This document shows, piece after piece, positions 58,771 to 64,000 of a stretch of DNA of 64,000 nucleotides. Positions within the stretch are counted from its first letter, which is position 1. The number at the start of each line of letters is the position of its first letter. Below the pieces are notes generated by a model. The model worked only from the letters and a program-made list of their open reading frames with translations, did no database searches and was not told the origin of the DNA. The translations under genes were made by a program, and so were the position numbers. The stretch is from Trifolium pratense (Eukaryota > Streptophyta > Magnoliopsida > Fabales > Fabaceae), in contig NC_060065.1 in the NCBI RefSeq assembly GCF_020283565.1, forward strand, positions 35,390,409 through 35,454,408, given 5' to 3'.

Positions 58771-58905
58771 TTCTTACACCATATTCTGATATTAAAATTA
58801 ATTAAATATAGGACAAAACTTAGAAACGGTTCCATTTTTCTCCCACCATATTCTCATATTAAATTAATTAAATATATGACAAAACTTAGAAACAGTTCCA
58901 TAGGT
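58771..58905 (+). repeat. Tandem duplication, about 65-bp unit x2
   Basis: ATATTAAAATTAATTAAATA, GACAAAACTTAGAAACGGTT and its near copy follow each other directly at about 58785-58837 and 58853-58901. Confidence 0.65.
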
Positions 58906-59198
58906 ACTGTTGATACTGTTCACCAATTAAAATGCGACACCTGAATTAATTTATTCGTCATTAATAATTTATTAAATTCCGTCAGTTCACTATTATCTAA
59001 AAATCTAAAAGTGAAACTGGGTTTTTAATTTCCACCGTTGTTATCAACATTGATTGTATCATTGAAAGTGAAATCAACAACAACAACAATAGTATAAACA
59101 TGTCAATAACCCCCAACCATGGAGAGGCTTTGATGAAAGGCCAACAAACTGAAATCGTTTGAGTCCTCCCATTGATGAAGATATATATATATATATAT

Positions 59199-59902
59199 TG
59201 TCTACACATATTTTTTTGAATTTTTTTTTTATATTTTTTTTAATATCAACTTCATTTATGGACTTCAAGCCAATATTCAATTAAGTTAATTTTTTTTGGT
59301 ATAGCAATTAAGAACAAAACTAAATATATTTAAGAACAAAACTTATAAACAGTTCCATAGAAATCTGTTTTTTTTTTTTTTTACAATCATAGAAATGGTT
59401 TTTACTGTGACCAATTGAAACATGACACATGGATTAATTTATTCCATATCACTAATTTCAATTTTAATAAAATTCACGTTGTCAATTTGAATTTCGTCGA
59501 GCAAGTGGACGAGAAAAAGGAAGTTGTCACTAATTCATGTTGTTAAGCCATAAGTTGGGAAGGTGAAAAAGGAACGGATGAATTGAAGGAAAGAGTAGTG
59601 GTGATCTCCATCGCTTTACTCTTCTCTTCCACTTGTTCGACGAAATTCGAATTGACAACGTGAATTTTATTAAAATTGAAATTAGTGATATGGAATAAAT
59701 TAATCCATGTGTCATGTTTCAATTGGTCACAGTAAAAACCATTTCTATGGTTGTACAAAAAAAAAGGTTTCTATGGAACTGTTTATAAGTTTTGTTCTTA
59801 AATATATTTAGTTGAATTAAAAATTAACTTAATTGAATATTGGCTTGAAGTCCATAAATGAAGTTGATATTAAAAAAAATTCAAAAAAATATGTGTAGAC
59901 AA
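59199..59902. repeat. Large palindrome (foldback), arms about 290 bp
   Basis: Left arm about 59199-59517, right arm about 59620-59902, loop about 100 bp. The ends are TTGTCTACACATA / TATGTGTAGACAA. The arms share ACTTCATTTATGGACTTCAA, CCAATTGAAACATGACACAT and TTTCGTCGA. The left flank is a (TA)n run (59181-59198). A micro-insertion (CATAGAAAT direct repeats around a T run, 59356-59396) is present in both arms. Its terminal motif recurs again at about 60068-60085. Confidence 0.8.
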
Positions 59903-60539
59903 ATATAAAATAAACGGGCAAATATAACATTAATATTTTATTCTTTTTAGGTAATTAGTATTGCTGGCTTATTGATAAAAACTTTCCATATAAAACTTTT
60001 CAGAAAATAAAAAACGGAAACATAAAATAAAAGGACAACTATTTTTGTTTTAAGTAAGATTGAAAAAAAAATATGTGTAGACAAATATAGCATTAATATT
60101 TTATTTTTTTACGTAATTAAAAAAATGGATTTGTAGATAAAAAGAAAAAAAATGTGGGAAAAGAGGTAATTTAGATTAAAAAATAAATAAAAATAAAGTG
60201 ATGTAATTTAATTTGGTTACATACAAAAAATTGGATTTGTAGGTAAAAAGTAAAAAAGTGTAATCTAACTATATTAACAAAAACGTGGCAGATGGTCGAT
60301 GCCCAGTTAATAAATATGTATAGGATATATCGATGCCTAGTTAATAATTGATTTTTATTTACTAAAAAATTGAATTTGTATAAAGTGAGGTATTTGAATT
60401 TGAGTTTCATACAAAAAATTGGATTTTTAGATAAAAAGAAAAAAATCGTGGAAGAAGTAACAAATAAAGTGGAGTTTTGTGGTTACAATTGGTCATTTAA
60501 CTCATATTGGTTATATGTTGGTTCCAAAAATATAACAAA

Positions 60540-60625
60540 TTAATTCATATGACTTAATTGTAAATGTAATAAGAAGTGTAACTAAAAGGTTAAGGGTTCG
60601 AATCCTACTGAGAATTTTTTTTAGC
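60540..60625 (+). mobile_element. SINE-like relic within the Helitron
   Basis: AAGGGTTCGAATCCTACTGA is a near-perfect pol III B box, with TGACTTAATTGTAAATG about 40 bp upstream as a weak A box and a T run after. It does not fold as a complete tRNA. Confidence 0.35.
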
Positions 60626-60745
60626 ATTTTTCTACTAACTTTTTTTTATAAAGACAAAAAATAACCCTGAATTAATTATGTGTCAAAAAATGAAAAAGGG
60701 GCAAATTGGAAATTTCATTAGTATCTTATTTTCTTATATAGTAGA

Positions 60746-61806
60746 TTCCTAGCCGTGTTTTGGGCCTTAAATTTTAGTTGTTATCCACACCCTGTCGTTT
60801 ACTCCATGCACCCCTGTAAATATATTTTATTTTTATGACTAAAAGCATCTGAACAAAATTAAGCTTTTGTGTAAAACTGATATTTAGACTCTGAAGTAGG
60901 GGTGGGCAACAATGTCTAACCCGACCGAAAATTGTATAAAGTGGACTTTACACATATTTGCTAGATATGGTGATACGAGAAAATTTTCAAAATTTTTTAT
61001 ACGATATGACGGGAATATGTTATTTAAAAATTAAATTTAAAATTAAATATATAAATACACAATGTATAAACATGCCTTATCTTTTGGTGGGTTTTAATAA
61101 AATTCATCTTTTGCCGCTAAAAAAACAATTAAAAATGGTATAAGAGTTGTTACCAGTATCAACGACATACATCCTTTTGGGGTCCTATGCGCAAATGAAG
61201 ATGTATTGCTTACAACCAAGGTTGTCAGGATCGAGTTTTTACCTCAATGTATTGTTTTGCACCTCTCAATGTTTCGCGTCATCAAACTTCACATAAACAA
61301 TAAATTAACCAAATTTTATACTTTAAAAACTTAATTAAAATTAGTTAATGAAATTAAATATGAAAACTTAATTAAAGTTACTTAATGAAATTAAATATGA
61401 ATTAAAAAAACTTATAAAAAAACTCAATTAATTAGAGAGAAAAACGACCAAGAAGTGAAACATTTTTATTTATTTGTTTGAAATTTCATAATATTTTGAA
61501 AATACAAAGTAAACCTAAAATAAACATGTTTGTTTGGAAAATATGGTCCTATTAGTTTGTAAAAACATTTTTATATTTACTTTCTAAAGTTTGTGATAAT
61601 TTTATTACATGGTAACAAAAAGAAAAATACAAAATTTGTATTAATTTTTTTAAAAAACAAGAATGAAAAATAAAATAAAATAATGAAGGTTTGTGTTATG
61701 CCATCATCTGAAGGCACAGGCCTCAACTCGTTCGATCTGAAGAAAACACAAAATGGTGTATTTGTTGAGATAACAAAAGTGAGAGAGTGAGAGTTTCTTT
61801 CATTTC
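60746..61806. other. Upstream of CUL4; no gene seen
   Basis: AT-rich up to about 61680, then the CUL4 promoter and 5' leader (GTGAGAGAGTGAGAG at about 61779-61793). Confidence 0.5.
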
Positions 61807-63309
61807 ATGTCTCTCCCTACAAAACGTTCAGTCGGCGCTACTTCAATCCCTATGAAAAAAGCTAAGTCACACGACGACGACGACGACGCCGTTTTGGACC
61901 ATTCTTCTCTCGACCACGATCTCAAACCTAATCCTCTTTCTTCCTCTAACTCCATGGCTGCTAATCTCTCTCGCAAGAAAGCTACTCCTCCTCAACCTTC
62001 TCAACCCGCTAAAAAATTACTCATCAAGCTCACCAAAGGTTGTTTCTTACAAAGGGTTTTTGTTTTTGCTTAATTATGCTTCAATTCTGTTTGAGTATTG
62101 TTAATTAAGCTTCAATTCTGTTTGAGTATTGTTAATTTAATCTTAATTTCATTTGTTAGATTCTGAACTTGTTAAGATTTTAGACTGTGAAACTCGATCT
62201 TTGAGTAAGGGTTATATTTTTCAAGACTTAGATTAGCTACAATTAGTTATTGAATTTAAGATTGATTTTGTTAGATTCTGATTTTTTAGATGCTGCTGAA
62301 TTGAGTAGACTTGTTTGGAGATTGTGATTGTGTTAAGCTAGGTATATTATGATGATGATAATTTGAATTATGAAGTGAGTTTGGTGTGTATTTGTTGCAT
62401 TTCTAAAACTGTGATTGTAGGTTGAGCTGCAATTGAGCTCTTATTTTATATGATTTAATTTTGTGATATTTTTATTTTATTACTTTTAATCTGTGCTTGA
62501 ACATTTGAATATGTGAATGTTTTTTCGTGTGACTGTGTTGAGTTTATCTGTAGAATATGGTAGTAGTGTGAGTTTATTTTACTGATTTTGAAATGGAATG
62601 TATTTGTAGTTTGTGTTGTATTTGCAGTATCATAAACCATTTTTTTCTACCGTAAAAAAAAATCATTTTTTTCCTTCCCTTTCTTATGAATAGGATGGCT
62701 GCTATTTTATTTTTATTTTTTGTACTTTCGTGTTTTTGTTTTGTAGGTAAGCCAAAGATACCTCCTAATTTTGAGGAGCAGACATGGGCAACACTAAAGT
62801 CTGCTATATGTGCTATATTTTTTAAGCAACCTAACTCCTGTGACTTGGAGAAGCTTTATCAGGTAATTCATTGAATTTTAGTAATGTGGTTTATTTAGCC
62901 TTGTTAATATTTTTCATGAATTAATGTATGGGAATTTCGTGGTAAACTCATAATCTCCACAGGCCGTCGAAGATCTTTGCATTCATAAAATGGGTGGAAA
63001 TCTTTATCAACGGATTGAAAAGGAGTGTGAAGTACACATATCTGCAGCACTGCAGGCTTTGGTCGGACAAAGCCCGGATTTGGTTGTATTTCTATCTCTA
63101 GTTGAAAGATGTTGGCAGGATCATTGTGATCAAATGCTGATGATTCGTGATATAGCCTTGTTTCTGGATAGGACATATGTGAAGCAAAATTCAAGTATAC
63201 GGTCATTATGGGACATGGGCCTACAACTTTTTCGGAAACATCTTTCACTGTCTCCTGAAGTTCAACACAAAACTGTTACTGGTCTTCTACGAATGATCGA
63301 CAGTGAAAG
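61807..63309 (+). CDS. Cullin-4, N-terminal exons (partial at right edge)
   Basis: Three exons, 61807-62038, 62747-62862 and 62963-63309, are joined at GT-AG borders in one frame; the gene continues past 64000. The start MSLPTKRS and the ANLSRKKAT...QPAKKLLIKL stretch match plant CUL4, then KPKIPPNFEEQTWATLKSAI and EKECEVHISAALQALVGQ, LSLVERCWQDHCDQMLMIRD and SLWDMGLQLFRKHLSLSPEV follow in order. This is the first cullin repeat region, which binds DDB1. CUL4 scaffolds CRL4-DDB1 ubiquitin ligases in the nucleus, with roles in DNA repair and light signalling. An Asp run (DDDDDD) near residue 25 comes from a GAC repeat. The exon that follows (LAEAVDRTLL in relatives) is not in the window. Intron 3 contains an RTE LINE fragment. 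Confidence 0.95.
62073..62144 (+). repeat. Short tandem duplication in CUL4 intron 1
   Basis: GCTTCAATTCTGTTTGAGTA followed by TTGTTAATTA occurs twice in succession (period about 38 bp). Confidence 0.75.
62635..62672 (+). repeat. Micro-insertion in CUL4 intron 1
   Basis: AACCATTTTTTT and AATCATTTTTTT (11/12) flank CTACCGTAAAAAAA, 14 bp, close to the AT-rich region before exon 2. Confidence 0.45.
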
Positions 63310-63389
63310 GTAAACCAATTTTTATGATGAATTGCTGTGATGTATGCGTAGGTAAATATAGATAGAATTAGAAATATAATCATTAGAGT

Positions 63390-63665
63390 AAATTAGGGTA
63401 ATCTCCATTGTTGAGAAGACGGTAGAATTTCATCTTAGGTGGTTTGGTATGGAGAAGATATGTGGAAGCTCTGCAAGGAGAGTAGACCAAATTGAGGGTA
63501 GTCCAATAGTTAGAGATAGAGGAGACCAAGAAAAAATAGAGTATAGACCCAACCATCAACCGAGATTTAAAGGAATCGTCTATCTTTGGACTTAATGGTA
63601 TCTTAATGATCCATGTAGTCGACCCCACTATTTCGGAAAAGACTTGGTTATTGTTATGCATATAT
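63390..63665 (+). mobile_element. RTE-type LINE 3' fragment in CUL4 intron 3
   Basis: The broken frames read VEKTVEFHLRWFGMEKICG-like, then RRVDQIEGSPIVRDRG, and a decayed end resembling the IHV-DPT terminus of plant RTE reverse transcriptases, followed by GGAAAAGACTTGGTTATTGT. It has frameshifts and stops. Sense orientation relative to CUL4; it should be spliced out. Confidence 0.65.
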
Positions 63666-64000
63666 ATTTGTAGGCAACTATTTATTTATTTGCGCATCTA
63701 TATGTCTATATGCATATAGGTCTTGCTAATTAGTGCCCTAAGGGCAATGGTTAATAAATCGAGAAAAAAATTATTATTAAAAAAACAAAACATTCAAACA
63801 TTGGTAGCTTATGAAAATGGCTTATAACTTATACGAATGTAGTTTTAACACTATAACTACATTCCACTTGTTATTGTAGAAAGAAAGAACTATACATATA
63901 TGATAAACACGTACTCAATAGGCACTTAATTAAGATGTTTACCCAAGCACACCCTTAATCCTAATGTCTCTCCAGTTCGTCATATACTTCATACCCCCTC
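63666..64000. other. CUL4 intron 3, right edge
   Basis: No exon recognised. GGTCTTGCTAATTAGTGCCC at 63719 resembles the end of the MITE at 43672-43854 and could mark a related element that runs toward or beyond the edge. Confidence 0.4.

Larger units (their letters stand above)
57151..60745 (-). mobile_element. Non-autonomous Helitron, 3.6 kb
   Basis: On the minus strand the element begins TCTACTATATAAGAAAATAA (5' TC at plus 60745) and ends with a perfect hairpin CCCGTGCG-GA-CGCACGGG, then TGTCCAG and CTAG (plus 57151-57154). The flanking bases are A before and T after, the Helitron AT target. No Rep/helicase frame is present, so it would move in trans. Inside are a degenerate AT-rich array (about 57345-58460) and a large palindrome (59199-59902). 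Confidence 0.75.

Noticed and set aside
60540..60625. Possible tRNA gene because of GGTTCGAATCC
   Set aside because: The B box is good but the upstream sequence does not fold into a cloverleaf. The other B-box hits (2996, 43140, 55880) are likewise SINE relics, so I list no tRNA gene.

Overview
The window is plant nuclear DNA, most likely from a legume. The base composition is AT-rich, the genes have introns with GT-AG borders and TA-rich flanks, and the dispersed elements (TRIM-like LTRs, tRNA-derived SINEs, 9-bp-TSD foldback elements, a Helitron) resemble those of cool-season legumes. The species is inferred, not proven.

Host genes are sparse. From left to right they are: a three-exon gibberellin 2-oxidase (2370-5143, +); an intronless PLS-class PPR protein resembling Arabidopsis At1g26900 (14233-15939, -); a two-exon GH17 beta-1,3-glucanase (31848-33094, -); a small VQ-motif protein (52418-52744, -); a broken cyclin-U fragment (about 56009-56835, +); and the first three exons of CULLIN 4, which run off the right edge (61807-63309 visible, +). 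These genes do not form a pathway; they are ordinary neighbours separated by transposon debris.

Almost everything else is mobile DNA. The largest element is a complete Ty1/copia (Tork-like) retrotransposon at 18852-24310 with a 5-bp target duplication. Its LTRs are nearly identical, but its polyprotein carries a frameshift and an altered protease motif. A non-autonomous Helitron (57151-60745, minus strand) contains a degenerate AT-rich array and a 0.7-kb palindrome. A foldback DNA-element family is present at least twice: 44163-45271 carries an exon-like piece of a sugar-phosphate/nucleotide-sugar transporter, and about 17660-18590 carries a piece of a plant-mobile-domain gene. Many MITEs have recognisable ends, including two relatives built from TTCGGT..ACCGAA mini-hairpins (11578, 45315), an hAT MITE nested inside an older MITE (37631 in 37262-37998), and two 0.4-kb near-perfect palindromes, each embedded in a (TA)n tract (46574, 48510). 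LINE, SINE, TRIM and copia relics fill further gaps.

The most unusual pattern is a set of about 16 tiny (12-28 bp) oligo(A)/oligo(T)-ended insertions, most flanked by 11-17 bp direct repeats. They look like retroposons truncated almost to nothing. In two cases the few non-A bases match the 3' ends of the full SINE and LINE copies in this same window.
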